From: Manis javanica
Lineage: Eukaryota; Chordata; Mammalia; Pholidota; Manidae
Reading direction: 5' to 3'
NCBI RefSeq assembly: GCF_040802235.1
Contig: NC_133166.1
Coordinates: 2,356,001 to 2,420,000, forward strand
Length of the DNA: 64,000 nucleotides
Position numbers and translations under genes: made by a program. The notes below the pieces were generated by a model, which was not told the origin of the DNA, did not search any database, and worked only from the letters and a program-made list of their open reading frames with translations. Below are positions 45,301 to 58,110 of this stretch, in pieces. Each line of letters starts with the position of its first letter. Within the stretch, counting starts at the first letter, position 1.

Positions 45301-47084
45301 ACTGTGTCCTAGATACTCTGCCAGGCACCTTGGACAAGAGAGAGAACTAAGGCACGGGGACAGACCTCAAGCAGGGTGTGGTTTACTGGGAGAAACCAAA
45401 CCTTTGTAAACACTGTGATAGGTTATGACAGGATTCCCTATGTACTTGCTGGTGGGAGGCAGGCCAGTGGGGAGAGCTTGATAGGGGCCATCAGGGAAGT
45501 GCTGAGTCTGCTCTGAGAGGGTTTACACAGGAGGGAGACACACGTACGTGTGCCTGAAGATGCCTGGGTAGTTACCACATGGGACGAGGGTCTTTCTCTC
45601 AAAGGAAAAGAAACTACAGGTGCAGAGGCACAGAAGTGGGAAATGGAATGAAGGGTCAAGGGGCTGTCCCCAGATTGTCCATCTGTCTGTCATATAGACA
45701 TTGTTGGTTGAAATGATAGTTGGTGAGATTGCAGAGGGATTTTATGCCACACTCAGGATATTCTCAGAGACAATGGCTTAACCTGGACCAATGTTAACAT
45801 GCTTGGAAGGTAGGTGGCTGTGGCAAAACGCGTGGTGCTGAGGGAAGCAACTGGCTCTGCCCGAATCAGTTGTTCGCTGCAGGTCTGAGTAATGAGCCCT
45901 AAACACGCTACTCCCAGTTCCTCTGGGATCAGAAAATGAGGAAATCGGGACCCTCATAATAGTGCTGTGGGACTACTGGGGATTGTAAGGAGAATCAGCA
46001 GGCTTGGCTGAATCTAACCTCAATGCCTCCGAGTCCACATTCTGTGATCTTTCTACTTAAACAAATTCCTCATGTGTCTTCTCCTGTCATGATATAAATC
46101 CCCCTTCATGTAGGTATTCTTGCTGGTAGTCACCTCTTCAAATAACCCTTAACTTCCTGAGCATCATACTCTAATCCACCTGTCCTCATGTAAGAGAGGT
46201 CAATAATCTGGTGAGAGGGGAACATAAATAGAAATGAGCAGCTTTGCAGTGTAATGGGACATTTCTTTCTCAACGAACCTCTTCGCTACAAAGGTCTGCA
46301 TTTGTCCACTTGAACTCTGTGCACTTTTATGAACTCACATGTTTTATTTGTAGCTGAAAATTCATTTAATTTAAAATATTTGCAATTGCTTTTCATTCTG
46401 CTTAAAATGCCTTTTTACTTTCTTTAGTTGTTCAGAAATGTAGCACCATCTCAAAGAAGTTTTCTCCCATCACCCTCCTAAAATTTGTGCCTCCCGCCAC
46501 CAACCCCATGACTGGCCATTCTCTTCCTCTGCTTATTCTTTCTGGGGAATCACGTAATTGATGTAATTATTTTACTGGCTGCCAGTCCACACTCTCTAGG
46601 ACATTCTTAAAATAGGGACGTGTTTTGTTGTTTTGTTGTTTGTTTTTTGCACTGCTGGATGCCTGTGCTTAGAACAGACTCTAGCTCAGAGGAGGCACAC
46701 GTGATATTTGCTGAGCAGGTAAATAGATGGACTGCCCTAATTCTCGAGGAATATATCAATCAAATGCACAGTCTGGTCTACTCTGATGACGGCACTTAAG
46801 CCTCAAAAGAATTGGTCTTTATCCCACATTACTTACTGTAACTAGAAATCTCTGACCATTCTTTGCTACTTGCAGGCATGTACAAGAAAATCCAAAGGCA
46901 AACATATTCAGAATACCCAGTGTGACGACTGAAATAAACAGACAAATTGCATTTTAAAATACAAAATATTTGTAAGAGAGTTGGTTTCCATTTGACCAGA
47001 AAATTCCTTCATCTGGAAGAGCTATTAGATACCATATCTTGACATTCAGGCTAATGACAATGGACTCAGTTCTCTCTCACTGCC
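45301..47084. other. intergenic part of unit B
   Basis: No gene. It aligns with 33816-35624 of unit A. One sampled 200-bp stretch (45340 against 33840) differs at about 9% by eye. Confidence 0.5.
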
Positions 47085-47235
47085 TGTCGGCTCTCAGAAG
47101 ACCTTAAACCTTGACTTTCTCACCTGTAAAACAAGCATAAGACTTGTAACTACTAGATAGCACTGTTGTAAAGATCAGGAATATAACGTTTGTAAACTAA
47201 CAAGGGGAGGGCTTGACACATGGAAAAGTTCAATG
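47085..47235 (-). repeat. MIR-like SINE, antisense (unit B)
   Basis: 'tttctcacctgtaaaacaag' and 'actgttgtaaagatcagg'. Counterpart of 35625-35780. Confidence 0.5.
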
Positions 47236-47514
47236 TATCAGGGGCCCTCTAACCCTGAAGACATAAGCACCACCTGACATATGGCTAAAGCTGCAGCTTC
47301 CTGTAGAGACCAAATTTTGGAAGTCAGAGTTCCAAGGAACCCTCTTAGAATGTCACACTTTCCAGGATGACAGCAGTCCTACTTCGCAGCACGTGAAGAT
47401 TAAATGAACTAGTGTGTGAGACCCAAAGGCATTCCGCAGGAAGGCGTACATACTTGTGAAAGCAAAATAGACTGTTCACCATGAGATGCTGGTTCGGAGG
47501 GACCTGAACTGAAT

Positions 47515-47650
47515 TCGCACTCTAACCCTTCCTGAAGTGGTCTTCTTGAAAATTTTATTTAAGTCTCCTGAGAATCAATTTCCTCATTTCTAAGTATTTC
47601 TCATCTGAAATAATGACATTAGATAATCTTATAGAACTGTGGGTATATTT
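47515..47650 (-). repeat. MIR-like SINE, antisense (unit B)
   Basis: 'ctgagaatcaatttcctcat' region. Counterpart of 36085-36230. Confidence 0.45.
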
Positions 47651-49395
47651 AATGGAGACAATGTATTTTTCAGGAGATTAAAGTATATTTGTCATCAAAT
47701 AGATATTGTATGTTGAACATTTAATGTTGTGCTGGTTATTAATGTCATTTAATTGTAGAGTGGTGGAGTTATTACTATGCAAAAGGGTGAGGATGGTTAA
47801 ATTGGTGGTCACAGGGCCCTCTTTTTCCAGCACTGCTTCCCTCTGCTGGTCACGCATGCTCTCCTTTGGCGCAGAGCTCTCCTGATGAGTTCAAATTGTC
47901 CATTATGGTACCTTAGCCCATCTTCTATTGACTTCTTTTTTTTCTCTGTCTTATGCACCATTTATTTAAAAATAATTATGAACTTCTTTTAGTTACTGAT
48001 TCCTAGGGAACATGAACTCTGTAGATCTTGAAAATGTTCAAATCCGCAACACAAACAAAATAGTGTATCTATTTTCTTTGTGTTTCCCTTGAGGCTTAAA
48101 CATGAACTACAAGTCACAGGTGAAAGTATTTCCATAAGAAAGGAATTCTCTTTGGGCCAGTCTTACCAGGGGCTGTGGCAGTCCAACAGGAATGATAATC
48201 TGTCATCTAACACTTTATAAATGTATCTTTTGTCTTGCTCCTTGTTAGGATAAAAATAAATTTTTTTAATTAAACTTTTTAAATTTATTTTCCCATGAGT
48301 ATAGACTTTGCTCTTTCGTCTGCCTCCTTCTAAGGCTCGTGAGATAGTCACAAAAGCTTACTCCTCTGGTAAATGGTTCTCAATGGCTATTTTTCTTTTA
48401 TTTTTGTGTCAATTGTATCATTTCACTTTCCATTCCTTTGTTAAATGTAAATTGTCCATTCTCACCAAAAATTGGGAAAACCGTCCCCCTGTTTACTCTC
48501 TGCATTTTCAGAAACTGCCATAGATCATGGCAGGCATGAAAATGAGGCTTTGTAGTGCCTGTCATATAACGGAATGTGAACTGCAGTTGAGTCACTGTGG
48601 GAATAAATTTACATTCTGTGCCACCAGTAATACTTGAATTATCCAATTTACCAAATTTGTAGCAAGAACTCATTCCACCATTCTAGTATTCAAATCTGTG
48701 AATAGAATCCATTGAAAAGAAAACTACAGACCCCAGATGGAGTCACTTAAGTTAAGCCCCACATCAGCAAACCAAGACATCGTTCCTAAGTTAACTGCAG
48801 TTTCAAACCCCAGGAATGTAAACTTTAACCAGTCAACATGGAATTACCTGGTCAGCACAAGTGACATCATCTGCCTGAGGTTCCTGCCATTCCTCCTCAG
48901 GTAGGCTAATGTATTCTTTGCTAATAATTTCCTTTTTCCACCCCATTTCCACCTTTAAACTCCTTTCCATTTGTTAAATGGGGTGCTACCCAATTCATAA
49001 ATCATTTCATAAAGTCAGTTTGATCTGTTAAATTACTCTGTTGAATTTTTGTTGTTGAACACTCCCAAGACCTCTATACCCATGGAATTCCTACTGTTTT
49101 GGTAATTTGGGGTCATAGAAAACAAGGTAATTAAACAGAACTATACACTGACAAAGTCAGGTCAATCTCATATAATAAGACTCAGACAGGTTTTGTTAAC
49201 AGACTGTGACTCCCCTGCAATAGATGTATGCAATCGTAATTTTCTTCACATTTTGTTCTGAAATTTCCTGAATTCAAATATATACATAACAAATATGCAT
49301 CCACATTTGATAGACACATAGGTACTGAAATTACTGTAGAGTGCTTGGTATTCTTCCATTTATCCCTCAAGACGGACTGCCATCCTTGGCTTCCC
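47651..49395. other. intergenic part of unit B
   Basis: No gene recognised. Counterpart of 36231-38048 in unit A. Confidence 0.5.
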
Positions 49396-50066
49396 TGTGC
49401 TCTGCTGCAGGGGACCAACCTATACGAACCTTATCAGTGAATTGGCCATTGTGAGGAGGAGGTAAAAGGAGAGACAGGACTGGATTCACAAGACTTATTC
49501 CAGACTCAGTCTGCACAGCCCGCAAAGGCTGCATTAATCCCTGCATCAATCCCACAGCTTCTCTCTGCTTTCCCCCACCACCAAACGGCTCTGACAGTGT
49601 TCATTCCGCCTTCTCTCTTTAGGCCTGGATGTAGCGAGATGCTGTGCCAAAGGACCGGTCTATCCTTTGGGGCTTTCCCATACTCAGTTCACAACTTTGT
49701 AAAAATTCCTGTACTAAGTTCTCCTCATGTTGCCCAGTTTGAGTGGGCATCTGTTTCCTGACAGCACTCTGATTGACATAGTGAATTGAATATTTGGAGA
49801 ATTCAGCCTAAAAACCAGGGGTCTTCCTAGCAACAAGCCCTTGCCAATCCTATAAACTTCCTTCTTTTTGGCTAATAAGCCCTAGACCTGCCGCTCTAAC
49901 GGCCTTCACTCTTGGAGCCCCTCCCTTTTAGAGGAAGTCTTTTATTCTTTCCTTTTCACTTCTCATTAAAAACTATGCTGGATGCTCCATAGTCTTGTCT
50001 GCTGGCTTCATTCTTCATTGCCTCCAACACACAATCCTGGGAAAAACAGCATCTCAGCCGGTAACA
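49396..50066 (+). mobile_element. LTR-like fossil, about 670 bp
   Basis: Starts TGTGCTCTG and ends GGTAACA, with 'ttctcattaaaaactatgct' as a possible poly(A) signal region and a terminal 'cacacaatcctggg' stretch. Its first ~120 bp recur at the right edge of unit A (38049-38177). No internal genes. Boundaries and orientation are tentative. Confidence 0.45.
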
Positions 50067-50114
50067 GTATATTTCTAGCAAATTGAATAAGCCTGATGTT
50101 TATATAATAGCGTG

Positions 50115-50345
50115 CTATAATTTATTAAGTTCTTACTATGTGTCAGATACTATGCAAAAACTGCTAGATTGTGGTCTCTAATGTGTTCATCAAGATAATC
50201 CTGTGACTTAATAAGCATTAATATAGTTCCCACTTAACATAGGAGAAAAATAAAACTTAGAGACCTTGCCCAAGTGACACAGCAGAGTCAGAATGTGAAT
50301 TCAGGTTGTCCTTTTCATGAGTTGATGCTTATCCCTGTACTGTGA
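50115..50345 (+). repeat. MIR SINE
   Basis: 'cttactatgtgtcagatact', 'gaccttgcccaagtgacaca', 'gaatgtgaattcaggttgtc'. Confidence 0.7.
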
Positions 50346-50939
50346 AGCCCTGCAAAATTAATACTGGGAAAAGAGGTATTACCAAAGACCAACCAGATCA
50401 CTGTTATTTATCAGACCTATCTACCAAACTTAATAAACAATTTAATTAGACATTAGAGAAAACAATGTATTCAGTTATATAAATAATCTAAATTACAAAG
50501 ATTAAAGAGATAGCTTTTGAAAATCTTGAATTTATGAAGGAACATGAGACTTCTCTAGTTTAGTGTAAAACCTACTTTAAATTTCTTCCTGTGACTTGCA
50601 GAACAGAAAGATGAGCCATTTATCCATGTAATACATAAAATGCCTAATATGCTGTTTGTATATGGTGCCAAAATAACCTGAACTTGAGTAAAATATGTTA
50701 GCACACATTGTACCTCCTTGACATTAAGCCACATGAACTGTTTTTTCTCTTTATTTTTTGCAAATTGAATTAAATAACTTCTTTGAGCATTATATACTGT
50801 TGTTCAGAAAAAGAAACTTTTAGGGAGTAAATGACTTTGCTTGACAATTTTCTCTGGTTAAAATCATGTCCACCTTGAGGGTGAATTTATTCTTAATCTG
50901 AGCTCAATATTTAAGTAAAATAGAAAATGAAAGGGCTTA
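50346..50939. other. AT-rich intergenic
   Basis: No gene, RNA or recognisable repeat. Confidence 0.5.
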
Positions 50940-51058
50940 TTTGAGTTTTATTAACATTTTATAGTACTTGTTATGTGCTAGGGAATGGAAAAACAAATAA
51001 ACATGACAGAATCTCTAGAACCACAGCATCAATTGAAGAGATAGACTAATAAGTTTTT

Positions 51059-51060
<2 letters not shown>
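50940..51060 (-). repeat. L2-like fragment
   Basis: 'tagtacttgttatgtgctag' followed by 'ggaatggaaaaacaaataaa' and 'agaatctctagaaccacag' resembles the L2 3' end in antisense. Weak. Confidence 0.35.

Positions 51061-51061
<1 letters not shown>

Positions 51062-51121
<60 letters not shown>
51062..51121. repeat. (CA)30 microsatellite
   Basis: Sixty bases of pure CA dinucleotide, the longest simple repeat in the window; likely length-polymorphic. Confidence 0.97.
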
Positions 51122-51124
<3 letters not shown>

Positions 51125-51839
51125 GATTATGTTCAAAGGATGGAAACGATTCAGCAGAAGGAACTCTGGTTAATTCTGTCTGAATGAATTAGATTAGGGG
51201 AGATTTCCAAGAGAATGTAATGCATGCCTAGAATTTAAATATCCAATAAGAGTTATCGAAGCAGATGACTTGGAAGAAGACATTCAGCATCTGTAGCTTT
51301 TGCTTTGTGAGGCGAGATGGAGGGTGTACAGTTGACTAGGTTGCTTGCTTGATTGGGATACTGATGTGGGATCTATAGGTAATTACAAAACATTCAGGGC
51401 TTTTGCAATTCCATATTTCATTTGGTGAGTTTGCTTCACTTTATAGGTGTTGTATTTATTTACAAAAGTGTCTTTATTCCTTTTATCCTAATTATGGAGA
51501 TGTAACTCTCTGTGCTATGGTAAGAATAGAAACATAATTATGTCTTAAAAAACTCACAATTGAAAGCATCCTAGCTAGTTTTCAGTAATTGCAGCCCTAA
51601 AGTGACAGAAAATGTTCTTTGGAACAACTGTGCATGTAAAGGAATCAAAGAAATAGCTTTTTTAAATTGAGTCTTCAAAATATAGACAATGTTTAAATTT
51701 TGAACCAGTGTATTTGTGTTCCTTTATGTGAATACAATTCTAGACACACATACATGCCCATGGAACCAATACTATTCTTTTGGTGCGGTCCCATTGATAG
51801 CAAAATTATGTCTAGTTAAGATAAAAATGAAAAAAGTAG
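51122..51839. other. AT-rich intergenic
   Basis: No gene or repeat recognised. Confidence 0.5.
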
Positions 51840-52050
51840 AAGAAACTAATGTTTATTAAATATCCTGTATGTCAGATTCTTTAAAGGGATCACAGCATGT
51901 GCTTTGAAAAATGCTGTAAGTTAAGCATTATTATTCCCATTTAGTAGATGAAGAAATCTGGGCCCACAGAGATTAAGTAATTTGTGCAAGGTCACACAGC
52001 AAGAAAATAGTGGAACTTAAATGAGGGCTTCTTTCTAACAAGTCTAAACC
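51840..52050 (+). repeat. MIR SINE
   Basis: 'atgtttattaaatatcctgt', 'tattcccatttagtagatga', 'gtgcaaggtcacacagcaag'. One of the best preserved MIRs here. Confidence 0.7.
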
Positions 52051-52079
52051 TGAAATATTGGCCATTAGAGTGAAACACG

Positions 52080-52205
52080 GAGCCCTTGGATCAGTTTTTT
52101 ATTCTATCACTTAATTTTGATGAGTCTGTTGACCCTTCTGAGTTTCAGTTTCATCTTTAAAATGAGGTTCATGCCTATCTCCAATGAGATTGAAAATGCT
52201 TTGTT
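52080..52205 (-). repeat. MIR SINE, antisense
   Basis: 'cttctgagtttcagtttcat' and 'atctttaaaatgaggttcat' fit the MIR reverse complement. Confidence 0.6.
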
Positions 52206-53994
52206 TATTGACTGGATACAACAATCAATAATGAAAAAACAACAAAGTCACTGATTAGAGGTGTAGAAAGGAGATTCAAAGATCTTGATGCTGAAGCAAC
52301 TGCTCTCTCAATTGTAACATATATTGGTTTGTCGTTAGTGGGATAAGAAAGCCATATTTTTATTTTTCACATAGCAGATAGGTTTACACATTGTATTTTT
52401 TTTTTAAGAAAAGAAAGAAACCAAGTCTAAATCTCTGAACTGCTTCTGGACTGCCAACTCTCTGTATGTCCATTTGCCACTGTACTTTCCCTGTACATGA
52501 CACCAGGGACATGGGTTAGAAGTTCATGATATGACTGGATAATTTCAAGCCAGGTCGATTTCAGCTCATATTTAATGACACCCATTAATTAGAAAGCCTG
52601 GTAAATCCTGGGTCTTTTCATCCAGGTGCCTTTCCTGATGAGCCAGATGCTCTGTACTTGAGGACAAGTGCTTCCCTGACATTTAACTGTATTGCCCTAG
52701 AGGAAGGGATGACACAGAGACATTATTGATTGTACGTCTTTGAAACTGATGGCATGATGGAATTTCAGCATATCTGAGAAAAGCTTAGCTTTCCCCAGAT
52801 GGGTCTTCTGCCTTTATTGCTGCTGATAAATGACACTCATGATTTTTTATTCAAGATTTGTAGCCCTGGGAACATACAAAGAGTTATATTCTCCTCTGTT
52901 TTCAGTCATAGATACATCAGGGTTAGTGAAACTATTCTTTGATAAGGGCCTGAGGATGATGATGGAAAGCATGGAGACTTAAGGAAAAGGTTAGGGTTTA
53001 ATTAAGATTGGAAGAGAGGAAAAGAAGGCATAGGGGAGAGCTGGGGTGGGAGCAGGAGACGCATCCTGTAGACATTACAATCTTGCTAAAATTAACCTTA
53101 GATTAATCCAAACTGTATCTTTCTTAGGGTCCCAAAGTCTTGAGCAGTCCTGCGGGCTTAGAAGGATGTCAAAATGTGAGACTGACCAAACCCACCTGTC
53201 CACCCCTTTTGAATATTAGGTAAAGAAGACTGGGAAAAGGGATCCAGTGATCATTAGGTAAAACCAACCACTTGACAAAAGGGAAAACTGAGGACAGAAA
53301 AGAAAAGGGCCTTGTCAGGATCCTCATATGTAGTTAGCAACAGAGCCTAAGCTCCCAGCTCTTATGCTTGGGCTTTGCCCAGCTCCTAATCTTGTTATTA
53401 TTGGTAGCAGCAGTTCCAGAGAAATAACACAGTAACTGGAAGCATATCAAAGTCTTTGTTGGCAAATGCATGTCTTAGGTTTGTGTCCTCCAGAACCCAG
53501 CACACATCTAGCACTTGTAACTTTTTTCTGAAATATTATCAATGGATGTATTCTGGGCTGAGTTAAACCATTCGTCACACCAATCGTTTTCCCCATGTAG
53601 TTAACTAAACTTTTGACTTCCTTTCAGAGACCTCCTTTCAAAATCTGTATCTGTCATTCCTCATGACCCTGAAAAAAATATCCTTCAGAGTGACCGGCCA
53701 TTTATTTTCCCCTGTTAAGTCCTGTTTCCATTTCTAATCAACATGAGAGCCAACTTTAACTAAAAAAAAATAATGCATTTTGCTTAGCATGCCCTTCAGA
53801 ATATTAATTTCTATTACCTCCAGATCATAGAGTTAAGGCTTACAGAAAACCCTTCAGAATTTAAGATCAACTCAGTAAGTAGATGGTTACTTGAACAGGT
53901 TTTTTGGAAAGTTATTTGCATTTTCTATCTCCTTGCACCATCCTTGTACCACCACTATTTACCTGTGGTAATAAAAAGTTTTCATGTTTTGCTC
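52206..53994. other. intergenic downstream of OR5AR1
   Basis: No gene recognised, mixed composition, no clear repeat. Confidence 0.45.
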
Positions 53995-54927
53995 CTATTG
54001 AGGTTTTATGCCAGTTAGTTTTTTAAAAGCAGCTTTCACATCCTTGTTCCTTAAACTGTAGATCAAGGGATTCAACATGGGAATGATAATCGTGTAGAAT
54101 ACAGAGGCCCACTTATCTTGGTCGAGCGAGTAGCTGGATGTTGGCCTCAGGTACATAAACATGACTGTGCCATAAAAAAGCGTGACACCAGTGAGGTGAG
54201 ATCCACAGGTGGAGAAAGCCTTAAGGCGGCCTTCAGCCGAGTGCATTTTGATGATTGCAATGAGGATGAAGGCATAGGAGATGGAGATGATGAGGATGGT
54301 GCTGAATTCAATGAAGCCACACAGACTGAAGAGCAGGATCTCGCTGATGTAAGTGTCTGAGCAAGAAAGGGCCAAGAGCGGTGGGATTTCACAGAAGAAG
54401 TGGTTGATGATATTGGAACCACAGTAACTCAAACTGAAAGTAAGGGAAGTGTGGGCCACTAGACTCACCAGACCAGCCAGGTAAGAGCCCAGCATGAGAG
54501 CCCAGCAGACTTGCTTGGACATGAGAGTGCTATAGTGGAGGGGTCGACAGATGGCCACAAAACGGTCATAGGCCATGGCTGCCAGGACGTAGCACTCAGC
54601 ATCCACGAAACCTACAAAGAAAGCAAACTGGGTGGCACAGCTGGAGAAGGAGATAACCTTGTGCTTTGTTAGGAAGTCAGCGAGCATCCTGGGGGCAATG
54701 GCTGAGGAATAGCCCAGGTCGACAAAGGAGAGGTTGCAGAGGAAAAAATACATGGGAGTATGCAGCTGAGGGTCTGTTATGATCAGGATAATCATACCAA
54801 CGTTCCCCACCACATTGACCAGGTAGACCAAGAGGAAGACCACGAAGAAGATGATCTGCAGCTGAGGGTCTTGAGTGATGCCCACGAAGATGAACTCAGT
54901 CACCACTGAGTGGTTTTCTTTATCCAT
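53995..54927 (-). CDS. olfactory receptor 5AR1
   Basis: Class II odorant GPCR, 310 residues, one uninterrupted exon starting [12 protein letters not shown]. The sequence is very close to human OR5AR1 as remembered over its full length, including the [20 protein letters not shown] segment, the [20 protein letters not shown] segment and the C-terminal KKLTGIKPQ (human KKLIGKKPQ). Motifs: NHS glycosylation site at 5, LHTPMYFF at 55, [10 protein letters not shown] at 118-127, [18 protein letters not shown] in ECL2, [10 protein letters not shown] in TM6, [14 protein letters not shown] in TM7, loop Cys97. It shows no sign of the mosaic pattern of the OR9G genes and appears to be a stable single-copy orthologue. 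Its place next to OR9G genes matches the human 11q12 arrangement. Upstream of the ATG is an AT-rich stretch with no obvious strong splice acceptor. Confidence 0.97.
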   Translation of the reverse strand: MDKENHSVVTEFIFVGITQDPQLQIIFFVVFLLVYLVNVVGNVGMIILIITDPQLHTPMYFFLCNLSFVDLGYSSAIAPRMLADFLTKHKVISFSSCATQFAFFVGFVDAECYVLAAMAYDRFVAICRPLHYSTLMSKQVCWALMLGSYLAGLVSLVAHTSLTFSLSYCGSNIINHFFCEIPPLLALSCSDTYISEILLFSLCGFIEFSTILIISISYAFILIAIIKMHSAEGRLKAFSTCGSHLTGVTLFYGTVMFMYLRPTSSYSLDQDKWASVFYTIIIPMLNPLIYSLRNKDVKAAFKKLTGIKPQ

Positions 54928-55439
54928 CTTTTCAATTTTATGTGTGTTTGAATTTGGTTTATTGTCTCAGGTGACTTGTAAAAATTCTCCCAGTAATTAG
55001 ATGCTATGACCCGTAGGGGACCTCAACAACTTTGGTGAATGTGATGGGTGTGTGTCCTCTCCAGGTAGCCAGGAGATGTTAGTATCTTGGGCTGGCCAGT
55101 TCTGCTCCTTCAAATCCCTTGGTGCTGTGAAGTCATTTATCACATGGTACCAAATGTTTGACCTGATCTGTGTAATTATACACCTTAATAACCAATAAAT
55201 AAGAGTAACTTTGAGTGTCCCTTCCTTCTTTCTAAAACAAAGCAAATATGAATGCAGATAATTAATAAACATTAACTCTGATTGTAGAGAGGTACAAAAA
55301 GAAAAATGAAAGACCCAGAGATCTCAAAGTCTAACATATCACACACACGAACACACACACACACAGGAAGCGAAATACCTGGAGGAGAGCATCAGCAATA
55401 TTAGAAAAGGCAGTGGGTGATAATTTTAAAAGCCAGGAG
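54928..55439. other. intergenic upstream of OR5AR1
   Basis: Likely holds the intron or promoter side of OR5AR1, but no promoter motif can be assigned. A short interrupted CA repeat lies at 55340-55366. Confidence 0.45.
55340..55366. repeat. short interrupted (CA)n
   Basis: CA repeat broken by one 'cgaa' interruption. Confidence 0.8.
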
Positions 55440-55650
55440 ATACTGAGTGTTAACTATATGACAGAACTTTGAGTGCTCCCACACATTACATGATTTCATC
55501 CTTACAACAACTCTAGAAAGTAGGTTCCACCATTACCTTTATCTTATATCTGAAAAGGATGAGGTTAAATATTAAGTAGCCTCAACAAAGTAAACAACCA
55601 CTAAGTAGCAGACCTGGGTCTGTCTAGCTCTAGGGTCCATTTCTCTTTGC
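55440..55650 (+). repeat. MIR SINE
   Basis: 'gagtgttaactatatgacag', 'catccttacaacaactctag', 'aagtagcagacctgggtctg'. Confidence 0.65.
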
Positions 55651-56439
55651 TGTCTTCTGGTTATACGTGATTTGATGGAGACTGAAACTCCTTATTTTTG
55701 TGCTTGCCATTGTTTTTCCTGTCTTGCCTACCATGCATGTACACTGAATTAGTCCTTTGCTTTCCTTGATCTTTAGAATAAATGGGTTTGGCAAGGGTCT
55801 TAGTCAGGTGGAGGTACACTGTGTCTTTGCACAATTCTATTGCCAAGCCAACAGGTTATTCCACAACAGTTCATGGTTAAGATTCTCAGAAGAAGTAGAG
55901 AAAGCATTATCCAACTCTGGGGTCACACAGGAGCACGCAATCAGTTAACATTTTTCTCTTTGTTGGGATGAATATCTGGTTCATCAAGGAATTCTAAGAA
56001 GGAAGTGGGCAAAACCAAAGTAAACCAAACTAAAACATGAAGTAGTTTAGAAATAAGTAGCATCCTCTGCCTAAACCTGAACAGATAAGTCGAACTTATC
56101 TAGTCTAGTTGGTTTACTGTGTAAGAAAGACACGAGAGCAAGAGTAATATGTGTCTTTCATGGGGATGTGGATATTCATAATAGCTTATCTAAAATCCTA
56201 GGATGGTTGAAAGTAGTGCCCTCATCTTTAAATTTCTGCATAGAATGCAATCATCTGCAAGAAAGAAGGGGCTCTAATAAAGAATAGTCAGTAGCATATA
56301 TTTGCCCAAGAGTTTAGAGTTTATAAAGTATTTATTTTTACTCCTATTTAACTAATTCATCATGTTGTGAACACATGCATCATTTTACACAATAGGCCAA
56401 TTAGGAAACAGGGAAAGCAAACATAAACCTTGGAGAAAT
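55651..56439. other. intergenic, no recognised feature
   Basis: Opposed open frames of about 60 codons at 55661-55948 have no family match and are taken as chance. Confidence 0.5.
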
Positions 56440-57255
56440 TATTTGAAAAATATATTTCACATGTATAATTTCTACCCATAAGAAAGAAAGAACTTCACAA
56501 CTCAATAATAAGAAAACAGTCTAAGAAGAATGGGCCAAAGATTTGAACAGATACTTCACCAAAGATACATGTATGAAAGACAAATAAACCCATGAGAACT
56601 ACTGAAATCATTTGTATTAGGGACATACACATAAAAATCACAATGGGATATTGCTGTATATCTATTAGAAGAGCTGAAATTTAAAAAGCTGGGCCATACT
56701 CACTATTGACAGAGAAGTGTAAAAACTGGGAATTTCATCACTTGGTAAGAATATGAAATTGTACAATCACTTTGGAAACAGTATAAAATTAAACACATGT
56801 GTATCCATTACTTGATCTAGCCATTCCAAAGAATACCTGGGGACCACCCAAATTTTAGAATGTTCATAAAATGGAGTCCTAGTCAACGATTAAATGGAAT
56901 CAACTATTGATGTATTCATGATGGATGCAACTTAGTCTGAGAGAAAACAGCCAGACAAAAAAGAATATACCTTAGATGATTCCATTTGTAAAAATCTAGA
57001 AACTTCAGGGTGATCAATAGTGACAGACAAGAGATGAATGATTACCTGTGTAGAACTGTGTGTGAGGAGGAGAAGGAAGGAGGGATTACCAAGGGGCATA
57101 AGAAAACTTGCAGGGGAATGGCTTAGTTTACTATTTTAATTGTAATGATGGTTTCACAGCTGTAGACATATATTAAAACATACTCAGTTTTATAGTTTAA
57201 AGATAATCAAAGTATTGTACCTCAGTTACACTTCACTAAAGCTCTTAAAAAGGAA
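56440..57255 (+). mobile_element. old L1 (L1M type) 3' fragment
   Basis: 'gaacttcacaactcaataat', 'acacataaaaatcacaatgg', 'atctagccattccaaagaat', 'gattccatttgtaaaaatct', and the 3' UTR-like 'ttgtacctcagttacac' near the end. Stops throughout. Confidence 0.7.
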
Positions 57256-57899
57256 CAAAGGCCTTGCCCCTATTTGAATTCAACTCATTCTCACTACATG
57301 TGAATGCATATATCATTTCATAGGTTACTTTAATGAGGGAACAAAAATAGGCTGAGGGGCCCAGCAAAGTCACATGTGAGTCAGTTGCAGACTCAGCAAC
57401 AGAGTCAGGGATTGCCATTCATATATAGAGCTGTTTCACACCACGATATGAAAATAACCCACTATGAAAGAAAATATAAAAGATCTACCATTGTCGTGCC
57501 ATTTCTCATCTTGTTCCGCTTTAGCAAGAGAGAAAAGAATCCTATTGTTGACACTGGAAGAACTCATTCAGTGCCACCTCATCATTTAATGGATGAGGAA
57601 TCAGACCCAGACATCAAGTTTGGAGCAGCAAAGGTGTTACTAGTGTGTAGTGGTCAGAGGAGTGTGAGATGCCGTGTAAGAAAATGGCACAGGGAGGCAG
57701 GACTGATCCACTGGGTAGCTGGGTAGGTGCTTACCAACTCATTTTACTTAGTTGGAAAACTGATTAGAAAACTCGTCTTTCCTCCCTTATAGGTTCAAGT
57801 TTCCAGTTAAATAAGGAAGCGTATGGTGAGCTGTTTACCAGTCCTAAAGCTCCCTGCCTGTTCTTTCTCCCAGTGGACAGACAAACCCAGGCTTTACCG
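57256..57899. other. intergenic, possible MIR piece
   Basis: 'aataggctgaggggcccagc' near 57347 is MIR-like. A 116-codon open frame at 57376-57726 begins within this piece and has no recognised domain; it is not called as a gene. Confidence 0.4.
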
Positions 57900-57995
57900 C
57901 GTACTACTATTTATTTCTAGCACACTGCTTAGCTTCTTGGAGTGTCATTTTTTCATTTGTTAAATGAGATTAATGCCTACCTTAATAATCCACGG
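57900..57995 (-). repeat. MIR fragment, antisense
   Basis: 'gtgtcattttttcatttgtt' then 'aaatgagattaatgcctacc'. Confidence 0.5.
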
Positions 57996-58002
57996 CAATA
58001 TA

Positions 58003-58110
58003 TATATATTTTTATGTATATGTATACATGTATATATACACAAACACACAGATACACAAAATATTTATAGGATATAGTAGAATACATATATAAACATAGA
58101 CTATGCATAT
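58003..58110. repeat. TA-rich low-complexity tract
   Basis: Alternating TA/TATG sequence ('atatatatatttttatgtat', 'acatgtatatatacac'). Confidence 0.8.

Larger units (their letters stand above)
38503..49515 (-). repeat. tandem segmental duplication, unit B
   Basis: About 11.0 kb, same orientation and order as unit A (27573-38177). It lacks the solo LTR, the retrocopy and the AC expansion of A, but has about 1.2 kb (39560-40757) that A lacks. Confidence 0.85.

Noticed and set aside
51062-51121. Regularly spaced repeats such as CRISPR
   Set aside because: It is a plain CA microsatellite in a mammalian genome; no spacer-repeat arrays exist in the window.
57376-57726. 116-codon open frame as a gene
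   Set aside because: It overlaps a MIR-like piece, has no recognisable domain and no splice context.
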